From NCBI RefSeq assembly GCF_032484785.1, contig NZ_JAUETR010000002.1:310001-374000 (forward strand): a DNA stretch of 64,000 nt. The letters are read 5' to 3'. Positions 23,480 through 31,900 of the stretch are shown here, in pieces; within the stretch, counting starts at the first letter, position 1, and each line of letters begins with the position of its first letter. Below the pieces are notes generated by a model that searched no databases, was not told the DNA's origin, and saw only the letters and a list, made by a program, of their open reading frames with translations. A program made the position numbers and the translations under genes. The DNA is from Bradyrhizobium sp. SZCCHNS1050 (lineage in GTDB: Bacteria; Pseudomonadota; Alphaproteobacteria; Rhizobiales; Xanthobacteraceae).

Positions 23480-23967
23480 TGATCCGCGAAACCTTCGACC
23501 TTGCCCGGCGACCGGTCGATCTCCATGCCTTCGACCTGATCGACCTCAGCGGCACGCCGTGGCGCCGGATCTGGTTGTCGGTCCGCGACGACATCTCGTG
23601 CCTGGTCGACGCCGAGGATTACGAGTGGCTGTCGGAGACGACTTGGAACGTCTCCTGGGGCTCGCGCACGCCGTGGCAAAAATACGCCAAGCGCAATGTC
23701 GGGCCTGACCGCGCGACGCTGCGCATGCATCGCGAGATCATGATCAAGGCGGAGCCGCGCTCGGACCGCTTCATGCGGACGCACGTCGTCGACCATATCA
23801 ACGGTCAGACGCTCGACAACCGCCGTTGCAATCTGCGCTGGCTGACGCACCGCCAGAACTGCGGCAACCGCACGCCGCGCGAGCAGATCCCGTCACTCGA
23901 TTCCATCGTCCTGCGGCTCCTGGCCGATCTCGGTCATCAGCCGGAGCTTGCGGAGGTGCCGTTCTGA
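23479..23967 (+). CDS. HNH endonuclease
   Basis: A 162-residue protein of the HNH_3/homing type. The core is VVDHINGQTLDNRRCNLRW followed by LTHRQNCGNR, with DH, N and H/N metal-binding positions. The upstream part (DISCLVDAEDYEWLSE) is the usual NUMOD/AP2-like lead of such nucleases. ATG 23479 overlaps the preceding stop; a GTG sits one codon upstream. These genes spread as free-standing homing elements in phages, but tight overlap here suggests it is a fixed operon member. Confidence 0.8.
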   Translation: MIRETFDLARRPVDLHAFDLIDLSGTPWRRIWLSVRDDISCLVDAEDYEWLSETTWNVSWGSRTPWQKYAKRNVGPDRATLRMHREIMIKAEPRSDRFMRTHVVDHINGQTLDNRRCNLRWLTHRQNCGNRTPREQIPSLDSIVLRLLADLGHQPELAEVPF

Positions 23968-25808
23968 TGACCTTTGCTTTTCATCCCTATGCCGAGCTGT
24001 TTCCGCTGATCGAGGGCGCGGACTTCTACGATCTGGCCGAGGACATCCGCATCAACGGCCTGAAAGACCGGATCATCCTGATCGGGCAGGGCGAGGCCGC
24101 CGTGCAGATCCTCGACGGCCGCAACCGCTACCGCGCGCTCGTCTGGATCATGTCGACGGGCGAGGGTGTGGGTCCCGGTTGGTCCCATGCGGGGGTGCAT
24201 GAGGGCGACAAGCTACAGGCCGCCGATATTCTCGATGTCGGCAATTGCTTCCTGTTCCGGCAATTCGCGCAGGCGGTCGACGGCGACCCTCTCGATTTCG
24301 TGCTATCGCGCAACCTGCATCGGCGCCAGATGTCCGCCGACGAGCGGCGCATGGTCGGCGCGCGGCTGGTCACGCTGAGGCAGGGGCGCCCCGAACAAAC
24401 TTCGCAATCTGCGAACATTAGCCGCGAGCAGGCGGCCAAGATCACGCAGGCTGACGTTGCCGGCATCGACCGCGCCAGGTCGGTCATTGCGCATGCCGCG
24501 CCGGAGATCGTCGAGGCGGCCAGCCGCGGCAAGATCTCGGTTGCTGCTGCAGCCGAGATCGCAGCCCAGCCGATCGAGCGCCAGGCCCAGATCGTGGCTT
24601 CGCTGCCGCGCGACGCCGAGGGGAAGCTGACCGCCGATGCCAAGAAGATGCTGGCGCCGGTCATCAAGGAAATCCGCAGGGACAAGATCGCGGCGAAGAA
24701 GGAACGGCGCGAGGAGCGCGAGGCGGAGTTCGGTCGCAAGATCCAGGCGCTGCCCGACAAAATGTTCGGCGTCGCGATCGAGGATTTCGAATGGGACCAT
24801 GAGACATGGTCTGCCGCGACCGGCACCGAGCGGCATCCGTCGATGCACTATGAGACGGCCGCGGAGGCGCGAACGCCTGAGGAAATTGTAGCGCGTTGTG
24901 CCGAGCGGTTCGCTTGCCTCGCCGACGACTGCATCCTGTTCAAGTGGACGACGATTCCGCACCTCTCGGTCGCCATCAAGGTGATGGAGCTGCAGGGCTT
25001 CACCTACGTCACGCATCTGGTCTGGGACAAGCGGCGGATGGGTGAGGCGCGCGGGATGGGCTACTGGTTCACCGGCGAGCATGAGATCGTGCTGGTCGGT
25101 GTGCGTGGCAAGGTCGTGCCTCCGGCGACGGCGCATTTCCGCAGCGTGTTCACCGAGCCGGTCGGCGCGCATAGCGAGAAGCCGGACAACATTCACAGGA
25201 TGATCGAATTCCACTGGCCCAACGTGCCGAAGGTGGAATTCAACGCGCGTAGTCGCCGGCCTGGCTGGGAAGCCTGGGGCTTTGATGCGCCCGACGAAAA
25301 CGTTCAGTTTGCGGACAGCGGCGAGTCACTGCGTGCTGCAGATCTGCCAGCCCCGCCCGCGCTACCTCTAGCGTCGGAGGATGGGATAGTCGAACCGGCT
25401 CCAGTCGACCAGGACAACGGAGCCGAAACCGCCGTTCCGCCGGCGGGCAGACCTGGCCCTGGCTTTCCTGATCTCGAGATCCCGCCGTTCCTGCGCCGGA
25501 CGTCGTCAGCGATTGCGGTTGAGCAAGCCGAGATGGATCTTGCGCGCAGCGACCGGTTGCCCGGCGAGGTCGTCGACGGGCATCTGCAGACGCGGCTGCC
25601 GCTGACGTCGGATGAGCTGGAGTTGCAGGCGGCGCTGCGCGCGATCGACGCGGGCGAGGCGATCGACGGCGGGATGGTGCGGCACCTGATCGGCGCCGGC
25701 TTCGCGCATGCGACGACGAAGCGGATCATGGTGACCGACGACGGCCGCGCTTTCCTCGCGCAGCTCGTGCGTCCCGCGCTCGCGCCAACTGCTGAGTTGC
25801 GGCCATGA
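23967..25808 (+). CDS. ParB-like nuclease / MT-A70-type adenine methyltransferase fusion
   Basis: A 613-residue protein. Residues ~5-130 form a ParB/Srx-like domain (AEDIRINGLKDRIILIGQGE, ILDGRNRYRA). A helical KorB-like middle follows (LHRRQMSADERRMVGARL, then ISREQAAKI). Residues ~265-430 match MT-A70-type N6-adenine methylases of phages (HYETAAEARTPEEI, DDCILFKWTTIPH, VTHLVWDK, GEHEIVLVGVRG). The catalytic tetrad, normally DPPW or DPEW, reads DFEW. The C-terminal ~180 residues are Pro/Ala-rich and variable. Likely DNA modification or partition-type DNA binding; activity is doubtful because of the motif. ATG overlaps the HNH stop. Confidence 0.82.
   Translation: MTFAFHPYAELFPLIEGADFYDLAEDIRINGLKDRIILIGQGEAAVQILDGRNRYRALVWIMSTGEGVGPGWSHAGVHEGDKLQAADILDVGNCFLFRQFAQAVDGDPLDFVLSRNLHRRQMSADERRMVGARLVTLRQGRPEQTSQSANISREQAAKITQADVAGIDRARSVIAHAAPEIVEAASRGKISVAAAAEIAAQPIERQAQIVASLPRDAEGKLTADAKKMLAPVIKEIRRDKIAAKKERREEREAEFGRKIQALPDKMFGVAIEDFEWDHETWSAATGTERHPSMHYETAAEARTPEEIVARCAERFACLADDCILFKWTTIPHLSVAIKVMELQGFTYVTHLVWDKRRMGEARGMGYWFTGEHEIVLVGVRGKVVPPATAHFRSVFTEPVGAHSEKPDNIHRMIEFHWPNVPKVEFNARSRRPGWEAWGFDAPDENVQFADSGESLRAADLPAPPALPLASEDGIVEPAPVDQDNGAETAVPPAGRPGPGFPDLEIPPFLRRTSSAIAVEQAEMDLARSDRLPGEVVDGHLQTRLPLTSDELELQAALRAIDAGEAIDGGMVRHLIGAGFAHATTKRIMVTDDGRAFLAQLVRPALAPTAELRP
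24397..24420. repeat. Palindromic 24-bp site, copy 1
   Basis: CAAACTTCGCA-ATC-TGCGAACATT lies inside the ParB/methylase gene. The core TTCGCA-N3-TGCGAA is palindromic. A second copy with the same flanks and spacer GAT is at 36768-36791, in front of the capsid gene. Confidence 0.6.
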
Positions 25809-25996
25809 GCGACAAGATCCCCCTGCGCCAGCAAATCGGCGCCATCAACGTCGAGATCCGCGAGCGCAAGGTCAAGCCGGGGATGAGCCGGTCGCAGGCG
25901 GAATACCACATCTCGCGGCTCGAAGCGGCCGCCGCGACGCTGGAATGGCTGCAGGCCAACGAGGCGCGCATCAAGGGGGGGACGGGCAATGGCTGA
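25805..25996 (+). CDS. Small helical prophage protein
   Basis: Sixty-three residues, helical and charged (LRQQIGAINVEIRERKVKPG, EYHISRLEAAAATLEWLQAN). Probable short coiled coil. It overlaps both neighbours. Similar small proteins occur in rhizobial prophages. Role unknown. Confidence 0.6.
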   Translation: MSDKIPLRQQIGAINVEIRERKVKPGMSRSQAEYHISRLEAAAATLEWLQANEARIKGGTGNG

Positions 25997-26393
25997 GATC
26001 CTCAGCTGTCGGACGCTGACGCCGCGGCAAATGCGGCGAGTCATCCTGGAGTCGCCCTATGCCGGCGACATCGTCGCCAACGTCGCCTATGCGCGCGCCT
26101 GCGTGAAAGACGCGCTGCTGCGCGGCGAGGCGCCGTTGGTGTCACACCTGCTCTATACGCAGCCGGGCATCCTTGACGATGACAATGAGCGCGAGCGCGC
26201 ACACGGAATCAATGCTGGACACGCCTGGATGCACCTGGCCGATGCGATCGTCGTGTGTACCGATCGCGGCGTCTCGCGCGGGATGGAAGCCGGCATCAGC
26301 ATGGCCCGATTCAACGGCGTGCCGATCGAGTATCGCAGCGGCATCACCTATCAGGTCGGCGGCGCGGACTACCTCGCGGGGTATCGCCGATGA
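25989..26393 (+). CDS. Nucleoside-deoxyribosyltransferase-like (DUF4406/DUF7768) protein
   Basis: A 134-residue protein. It begins with VILESPYAGDIVANVAYAR, continues with PLVSHLLYTQPGILDDDNE and has DAIVVCTDRGVSRGMEAGI, the pattern of phage proteins with a nucleoside 2-deoxyribosyltransferase-like Rossmann fold. The exact substrate is unknown; a nucleotide-processing role during infection is likely. Overlaps both neighbours. Confidence 0.75.
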   Translation: MAEILSCRTLTPRQMRRVILESPYAGDIVANVAYARACVKDALLRGEAPLVSHLLYTQPGILDDDNERERAHGINAGHAWMHLADAIVVCTDRGVSRGMEAGISMARFNGVPIEYRSGITYQVGGADYLAGYRR

Positions 26394-26626
26394 TCAATCA
26401 AGCCGTTCTCGCCGGATTCTTCGCCGCCTGCTGCCTCTGCTGGTTCCTGGGCTATTGGCTCGGTTGGCGGCATCGCGGGTATTCGCCGAGCAGCCGCTGG
26501 GCCGTGCGCTGCGTTGGCGGCGAGACGTTCATCCAATGCGATGGGCTGTTGGCAGCTCCGGAGCTTGAACAGCTTCGGCGCGATTGGGCGGAGGGCTTCG
26601 AGGCTCGCGCGCGAGGTGGCCAATGA
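26390..26626 (+). CDS. Small membrane protein
   Basis: Seventy-eight residues. The first ~25 residues form one membrane helix (INQAVLAGFFAACCLCWFLG), followed by a cytoplasmic or periplasmic tail with basic and acidic residues. ATG overlaps the previous stop. Function unknown. Confidence 0.55.
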   Translation: MINQAVLAGFFAACCLCWFLGYWLGWRHRGYSPSSRWAVRCVGGETFIQCDGLLAAPELEQLRRDWAEGFEARARGGQ

Positions 26627-26922
26627 TCATCATCCGCGTCGAGCTCCATTCCGCCATCACGCGCCAAGTCACCGAGATCGCCCGCATGCGGATCTGCAAC
26701 ATCGGCGGCACGCGCGAGTATGGCGACTATCGCGCGGAGACCTTTCGCGGGCGCTCGGCGCAGCAGCTGGCGCGCCTCGTTCGTCAGCGTTCCGCCGATC
26801 TCACGAAGTACCCGCGGCTGCGCGTTCACGTCTGGCATCTCGTTGCCCAGGCGCTGGTCGCGATGGGCTACGCGGGCGCGGGTCATATCGAGCAGCAATC
26901 TGATCTTCTGGAGGGGCCATGA
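26623..26922 (+). CDS. Hypothetical phage protein
   Basis: A 99-residue protein with an N-terminal beta hairpin (IIIRVELHSAITRQVTEIAR, ICNIGGTREYGDY) and helices later. This form recurs in the early regions of Bradyrhizobium prophages. Start overlaps the previous stop. Function unknown. Confidence 0.65.
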   Translation: MIIIRVELHSAITRQVTEIARMRICNIGGTREYGDYRAETFRGRSAQQLARLVRQRSADLTKYPRLRVHVWHLVAQALVAMGYAGAGHIEQQSDLLEGP

Positions 26923-27200
26923 GCGAAGCGGGCGCGTCGAGCAAAGGCAAACAACTCATCAAGGCATGGCAGCAGTCCGTCGAGCGCGAGGCGCGCGCTC
27001 GTCGCGAAATGACGGAGGCGGGGAACGCCGAGCGTGATGCGCGCAAGGCGCTCGGCGGCTGGCTCATGCCGTCGGACGCGAAGCCGAATGAGACCTTCTC
27101 GATCTGGGATCGTGATCAACACGATCAGGAAGTGATGTTCGAGGTCAAGTGCTGCGGCGCGGGCTCGATTCCGGAGATCAGGACCCGGGCGCGCCGATGA
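26919..27200 (+). CDS. Hypothetical phage protein
   Basis: Ninety-three residues. The first half is a charged helix ([19 protein letters not shown]) likely to coil; the second half has beta segments ([20 protein letters not shown]). Overlaps both neighbours by 4 bases. Function unknown. Confidence 0.55.
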   Translation: MSEAGASSKGKQLIKAWQQSVEREARARREMTEAGNAERDARKALGGWLMPSDAKPNETFSIWDRDQHDQEVMFEVKCCGAGSIPEIRTRARR

Positions 27201-27454
27201 CCAGCACCCGCCATCGCTGGGGCGAGAAGGTCCGCTTCCTCAACAAGACAGAGCAGGAATGCGTTCGCTGCGAAATGGTGAAAGTCGGCCGGCGCGAGGC
27301 GCAGGGCGGCCACGATCTCTACTGGACCGAGTTCTGGCGCGACGAAGAACGTATCGACGACGGCGGCCACACGCCGCCGTGCGATTTCAGATGCGAGCAG
27401 CCGAAGGCAACGGGGGCCACATGGACACCAGGGGCACACGGCATCTCTCGATAG
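27197..27454 (+). CDS. Small Cys-pair protein
   Basis: Eighty-five residues. The Cys pairs CVRC and CDFRC are placed like a small zinc-binding fold ([20 protein letters not shown]). Its end runs past the next start at 27421, giving a 34-base overlap. A nucleic-acid role is possible but not shown. Confidence 0.5.
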   Translation: MTSTRHRWGEKVRFLNKTEQECVRCEMVKVGRREAQGGHDLYWTEFWRDEERIDDGGHTPPCDFRCEQPKATGATWTPGAHGISR

Positions 27455-27735
27455 CGGAGTTCGTCGAGGCCGTGCGCAACGCCGCGCCTGGCGCCTCGAT
27501 CATCTACGCGACCGGCGATCTCGCCTATAGCGCACAAGGCGCGCCAGAGCTGCATGCCGTCCGCGCCAACGCGCAGTTCTGCGTGCAGGCCAAGCAGGGC
27601 GTTCTCGTCCAGCGCCGCCGTCCTGATCTGCCCTTTGCCGGCGCAGGCGGAGGTTGCTGCTTCGACTATCTATTCGTGAAGGCGCGGGGCCAGGCGTCAC
27701 CCCCAAGCTCCTCGATGCTGGAGGCTGCCGAATGA
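27421..27735 (+). CDS. Hypothetical phage protein
   Basis: A 104-residue protein (ATG 27421). The core [20 protein letters not shown], then [10 protein letters not shown] and [17 protein letters not shown], is a form seen in several proteobacterial prophages. Function unknown. Confidence 0.55.
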   Translation: MDTRGTRHLSIAEFVEAVRNAAPGASIIYATGDLAYSAQGAPELHAVRANAQFCVQAKQGVLVQRRRPDLPFAGAGGGCCFDYLFVKARGQASPPSSSMLEAAE

Positions 27736-27992
27736 CGGACGTCCTGTTGCGCGCTCTGGCCGGCAATGGGGAGGTCTCGATCAAGCTCGCGACCGTCATC
27801 TGCTTGCTCGCCACCGACGGCGCCAAGCTGGGCGAACTCGAAGATGCCGAAGTGCTCGGCCCGGATGGTCAGCCGAAGGCCTGCAAGCGGCTGCGGCGCG
27901 CCTGGTTGGATCGGCTGGCGCTGGCCGTCGAGCGCGGGGCGCTGGCCCGGATGAAGCCGGAGCGCGTCGTGATGATCCTTCTGCAGGGGTGA
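27732..27992 (+). CDS. Hypothetical phage protein
   Basis: Eighty-six residues, helical (VSIKLATVICLLATDGAKLG, RLRRAWLDRLALAVERGALA). Start overlaps the previous stop. Helix pattern could be a small DNA-binding unit, but no family is recognised. Confidence 0.5.
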   Translation: MTDVLLRALAGNGEVSIKLATVICLLATDGAKLGELEDAEVLGPDGQPKACKRLRRAWLDRLALAVERGALARMKPERVVMILLQG

Positions 27993-28049
27993 CCCTGCTG
28001 TGCGTGGCGTGAACAGCTTTCCCTGCCTTTCGAATGTGAGACTGCTAAC

Positions 28050-29309
28050 ATGACTGCGTTTCGTGAGAAGCGCCGGGCCCGACACGTCGCCTCCGATGAG
28101 GCACATGCATGGGCGCGCTCGCTAGACCTGAGAAACCCTCCGGCGAAAAGCGTGCTGCGCTCGGCCGCGCTCTACGTCAACGGCGAGGCGTGCTGCTTCG
28201 TCGGTCTCGACCAGCTGGCAAAGGACACTGATCTCTCGGTTGACACCGTGCGCCGCCGGCTGGTCTGGCTCGAGGAGATCGGCGCCGTGTCGCGCATCGC
28301 GCAATGGATCGACGACAAGGGCGTGCGCAACGGCGACGGGCGCGGCAAGCGGACGACGGACCTGATCCGGCTGCATGTCGAGGCCGATCCCGATGAGATC
28401 GAGGGACGCGCGCTCGGCCGGATCGAAATCGAAGATAAATCAAGGGCGTTTAGCCCTGGCAGGCAGCAAGGGCTAAATTCCGCGCCGGAAACGGTTAGCC
28501 CTGGCGTAGCCCTCGGCCAGCCCTCGCAGTGCTGCGACCACCTAAACTCTGAACCTGAACCTGAATCTCCCCCCTTACCCCCCTCCGGGGGGCGGGAGGC
28601 TGCTGGCGCTTGTGAGGAAGGCGAAGCGGAGCCGGAGCATTTCGGGCCGGCATGGCAGGGGTATCCGGAACACGAGGCGATGCGGCGCGATCTCGCACTC
28701 GCCGAATTCCGGGCGCTCGCGGCTGACGACCAGAAGCTTTGCAGGGCGGCTGTGCCGGACTATGCGGCGCAGATCCGCAAGCTGAAATGGAAGCCACGGG
28801 CATTTCACCTCTGGGTCCGGTCCGGCGGTTTTCGGGAGTTTCCGAACGCGAAGCTCCCCGACGAGCGGCCACCGCCTCCGGAGCGGCGCCTGATCCAGGG
28901 CGAGGAGCTTGCCGGCTTCACGGTCGCCTTGCGCATCGCCGAGCGGCGCGATCCGGTGCTGGTCGCTGATCAGCAGCTCGGCCGCGGCGTCTGGCGCACG
29001 ATGCCCGTGCAGCCGGATCTGCTGGCGCTCGCGGCGTTTGTCGACGACGCCGGGCGGGACAGCTGGGAGATCGTCGCCGAGGGTTCGGAGCGCTTCGCGG
29101 CCTGGCGCGACCGGCTCAAGCTGTGGCTCGGCGTTGAGCCGAAGGCCGAACGCATCTGGCTCGAGCCGCACGATCCATCCGTGCACGGCCTGTCGCCGAT
29201 GCACCCGAATTTTCGAGTCCGCAAATCCATCAACGGCTTTCGCGTGCCAAGGCCATTCCCGCCAAGGCGCGACGGCACGTGGTCACCAGCAGCAGGGGAG
29301 AGAGCATGA
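28050..29309 (+). CDS. Replication-type winged-helix protein
   Basis: A 419-residue protein. Residues ~25-80 form a helix-turn-helix (KSVLRSAALYVN, FVGLDQLAKDTDLSVDTVRR, RLVWLEEIGAV) of the HTH_36 type found in phage replication initiators (O-like) and plasmid Rep proteins. A variable Pro/Glu-rich linker (~130-200) is followed by a second globular part. No DNA polymerase or helicase gene is seen, so the phage probably recruits host replication through this protein. A 57-base gap precedes it. Confidence 0.65.
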   Translation: MTAFREKRRARHVASDEAHAWARSLDLRNPPAKSVLRSAALYVNGEACCFVGLDQLAKDTDLSVDTVRRRLVWLEEIGAVSRIAQWIDDKGVRNGDGRGKRTTDLIRLHVEADPDEIEGRALGRIEIEDKSRAFSPGRQQGLNSAPETVSPGVALGQPSQCCDHLNSEPEPESPPLPPSGGREAAGACEEGEAEPEHFGPAWQGYPEHEAMRRDLALAEFRALAADDQKLCRAAVPDYAAQIRKLKWKPRAFHLWVRSGGFREFPNAKLPDERPPPPERRLIQGEELAGFTVALRIAERRDPVLVADQQLGRGVWRTMPVQPDLLALAAFVDDAGRDSWEIVAEGSERFAAWRDRLKLWLGVEPKAERIWLEPHDPSVHGLSPMHPNFRVRKSINGFRVPRPFPPRRDGTWSPAAGERA

Positions 29310-29911
29310 ACATGGGTTATCAGATTGGGGACTTCGCGGGCTACGTCGACCTCGCCAAGCTCCATGCGCCGGCGGCGGCGCCAGTGCCGCAATGCTGGTA
29401 CATCTTGCGCACGCATCCGAACTGCGAGGCGAAGGTGATGAAGGCCTTCCGGCTGCGCAACATCAGCGCGTATCTGCCTGTGATGACTGTGTCGAAGGAA
29501 TTCCGGCGCATGCGCAGAGGGTTCGAATGGATCGAACGTCGCGATGTCGTGTCGCCCTTGATCCTCGGCGCCGTGCTGATTCCGGACTTTGAGGAACGCT
29601 GGCAGTGCTGGCATGGTGTCGACGGGGCGATGGGGCTGCTGCGGTTTGGCGACTGGACGCCGCGTCTCACGCCCAAGCTGTTCGAGGACATCAGGAAAAT
29701 CGAAGACATCGCCAACACGCCGAAGAGCAAGCGGGCGCGCGCATTCGAGGTCGGCCAGTTGGTCCGGGTGCTCAACGGACCGTTCTGCTACTTCAGCGCT
29801 CGCGTCGAGAGAATTGACTCAAGGGGCCGACTCAGTGTCGGTGTCGAGATATTCGGGCGCATCACTCCGATCGATATCGACGAGGGTGACATCGAAGCGG
29901 TTGAAGCTTAG
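29306..29911 (+). CDS. NusG-like transcription elongation/antitermination protein
   Basis: A 201-residue NusG paralogue. Residues ~25-125 match the NGN domain (CWYILRTHPNCEAKVMKAF, ISAYLPVMTVS, SPLILGAVLIP) and residues ~145-195 a KOW domain (FEVGQLVRVLNGPFCYFSAR, GRLSVGVEIFGRITPIDI). NusG paralogues such as RfaH and LoaP ride on RNA polymerase and suppress termination on selected operons. It ends the early operon, and two strong hairpins (30040, 30151) stand between it and the packaging genes. ATG 29306 follows GGGGAGAG. A late-gene antiterminator role is inferred. Confidence 0.82.
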   Translation: MNMGYQIGDFAGYVDLAKLHAPAAAPVPQCWYILRTHPNCEAKVMKAFRLRNISAYLPVMTVSKEFRRMRRGFEWIERRDVVSPLILGAVLIPDFEERWQCWHGVDGAMGLLRFGDWTPRLTPKLFEDIRKIEDIANTPKSKRARAFEVGQLVRVLNGPFCYFSARVERIDSRGRLSVGVEIFGRITPIDIDEGDIEAVEA

Positions 29912-30039
29912 TGCGCATCATCTCTGGCGCGCTTGGTGCCAGGTGGCCAAGGTCACCAGGACGCTTCGAACGGAGCTAACCACTCCGGCGCATCCGCCAC
30001 CAGCAACAGCTGGTTCGCGGAAAAAAGGTGGAATCTGCC

Positions 30040-30067
30040 GAAAGCCCGGCCTTCGCGCCGGGCTTTC
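30040..30067. terminator. Strong hairpin after the NusG-like gene
   Basis: Perfect 11-bp stem (GAAAGCCCGGC with its complement) and a six-base CTTCGC loop. There is no clear U-tract, so termination may be partial or act in both directions. Confidence 0.6.
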
Positions 30068-30150
30068 GCGCGTCACGGGGTAGGTGCACGCGGATTGGCC
30101 GATGGTGGTCTGAGCGCACCCGCTTTCTTTGTTGTTTCCTCCCTTGACTT

Positions 30151-30188
30151 GGGCCGCCTGTGGCAACGCAGGCGGCCCATTTGTCTTT
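30151..30188 (+). terminator. Rho-independent terminator before the packaging genes
   Basis: Perfect 10-bp stem (GGGCCGCCTG / CAGGCGGCCC, 30151-30160 and 30169-30178), 8-base loop, then T-rich ATTTGTCTTT. It lies 7-17 bases before the HNH gene at 30195, so transcripts must read through it to reach the late genes unless a promoter lies in between. Confidence 0.72.
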
Positions 30189-30194
30189 GGGAAG

Positions 30195-30476
30195 ATGCCT
30201 CCGCAGCCGCCCTGGAAGTCCTGGTACAAGACCGCGCGCTGGCAGCGCCTACGCCTGCAGACGTTCCTGCGCGATCTCTACACCTGCCAATGCGGCTGCG
30301 GCCAAATCGAGGGCAAAACCTCGCTCCTCGTGTGCGACCACAAGATCCCTCACCGTGGTGACGAGCGCCTGTTCTGGGATGAGACCAACCTGCAGACCCT
30401 GCTGAAGTCCTGCCACGACAGCCGCAAGCAGCAGGCCGAGCAGTCATCCCTCCACACCCGCGGCATCTGGCATTAA
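30195..30476 (+). CDS. HNH endonuclease of the packaging module
   Basis: A 93-residue protein. The fold shows RWQRLRLQTFLRDLYTCQCG, the metal-site DHKIPH and NLQTLLKSCHDSRKQ (final H). Small HNH proteins next to terminase are common in HK97-type phages and are needed for DNA cleavage during packaging. Its TAA stop is shared with the stop of the reverse-strand acyltransferase (TTAA). Confidence 0.85.
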   Translation: MPPQPPWKSWYKTARWQRLRLQTFLRDLYTCQCGCGQIEGKTSLLVCDHKIPHRGDERLFWDETNLQTLLKSCHDSRKQQAEQSSLHTRGIWH

Positions 30477-31723
30477 GGCCGGTCCTGTGCTGCGGGAACC
30501 GGTCGCTCCGTGGGTAGGTGTGCCACACGGCCGCGGGAGTTCGAAACGTGGTTCAGCCCGCGATCCCTACTACTCGCATTGTACGGATCATCAAGCATTC
30601 GCCTGATGATGCGCCGCGCGGGCATTTCAATCAACCGCCAAGACAGGAGCGAAACTCCCGCGATCGCAGCCAGACAGCCCAACATCTGGATCAGCTCGGC
30701 TGCACCATGCTTCTTGAGATGCGGCTGCACGACACCGACGATAATCGGGTGGGTAAGATACATCGAATAGCTCGCCTCTCCGAGCAGAACAATTGGCCGA
30801 ACTGAAAGTAGCCGGGTAAGGGCGTTTTGATTTTTTGCACAGACGAATATCATAATGGCCACGAACGGCGCGAACCCGAAATTCAGATGAAGTACCAGCA
30901 GGGGCCATGGAGATCCGTGCACTTCAAACATCTCCCATTGGAGGGCGATGGTCCCCGCGATTGCAACTACGGACAAGTAAAGTGCTTGCATTTTGGTGAT
31001 CGGCTTAGGTGTGCGCTGAACAAGAGCAGACACCAGCACGCCCAAGATGAACTCAAGAATGCGAGAGTAGGGTGAAAAGTAGAGGAGCCAGCGGTAGAAC
31101 CCGGTGAGCCAGACCCCACCGAGATCGCCCCAGGTATCAAGCCCGAAGGTCTCGAGTTGAGCGCGATATAGTCCGGCGATGATCACTGCCGCTAATGCGA
31201 GCGCGCAGAACGAGATGATGCTGGGCACAAGTCGCCTTGGTAGGACGAGACACAGCGCCGGGAATGACAAGTAGAAAAACACTTCTGTGCTGATGGACCA
31301 TGACACACTAGTCATGCTTCCAAACTGAGATGCTAGAGGCTTGCCGAGGATTGGCAAATAAAGCCAAGTCTGGGTCAAGGTCAGGTAGAAGGGAAGCGCA
31401 ATCAGGTCATCGACTGGTGGGCGCCGAATGACCAACTCCGTAGCGAGTGCCAAAAAGTACAGCGGATAGAGCCTAGCAAAGCGCGCAACGAAGAACTTGC
31501 GTAGGCCGGACTTGGTGCCAACGATGTCGGAGTAATTGTGGTGGATCACGAAGCCACTTAGGACGAAGAACAGCGTCATGCCTAAAGCTGAGAGGCTCGA
31601 AAAAAACGAGAATATCGGCCCGTGATCATCCGACCGGAAAACCCACAGCAATGAATGGCTAATGATCACCGAGAACGCGGCGACAAACCGCAGTCCCGTC
31701 AACGCAGGCAAGAACGATTTCAT
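30473..31723 (-). CDS. Acyltransferase-3 family membrane protein (cargo 1)
   Basis: A 416-residue OafA-type protein with about ten membrane helices. The signature LPALTGLRFVAAFSVIISH and LSALGMTLFFVLSGFVIHHN at the N-terminus carries the catalytic His region, and SWSISTEVFFYLSFPALCL is typical. No SGNH domain. ATG 31723 has AAGGGGGAA upstream. It lies backwards between the HNH and small terminase genes and is poorer in GC. A phage-encoded O-acetylase changing surface polysaccharide, and so receptor, is the likely role. Confidence 0.85.
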   Translation of the reverse strand: MKSFLPALTGLRFVAAFSVIISHSLLWVFRSDDHGPIFSFFSSLSALGMTLFFVLSGFVIHHNYSDIVGTKSGLRKFFVARFARLYPLYFLALATELVIRRPPVDDLIALPFYLTLTQTWLYLPILGKPLASQFGSMTSVSWSISTEVFFYLSFPALCLVLPRRLVPSIISFCALALAAVIIAGLYRAQLETFGLDTWGDLGGVWLTGFYRWLLYFSPYSRILEFILGVLVSALVQRTPKPITKMQALYLSVVAIAGTIALQWEMFEVHGSPWPLLVLHLNFGFAPFVAIMIFVCAKNQNALTRLLSVRPIVLLGEASYSMYLTHPIIVGVVQPHLKKHGAAELIQMLGCLAAIAGVSLLSWRLIEMPARRIIRRMLDDPYNASSRDRGLNHVSNSRGRVAHLPTERPVPAAQDRP

Positions 31724-31900
31724 GGTTCCCCCTTCAAACGAAGGCGAATTTAGTTTCTTAGAGACGGGGCCACAACCAGCTTCGGTGGATCGTAAGTCAG
31801 GACAAATGGTGGTTGTGGGATAGGGGTGGGGGGTGGGTCATTCCTCCGGACCCATCGCCGCGCCGACCGGCCGCTCTCTCACGCATAGGTTTTTTTCCTC

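Noticed and set aside
31724..31900. cos or pac site before the small terminase
   Set aside because: The place is likely and G-rich runs are present, but no defined cohesive-end or repeat signal could be recognised.
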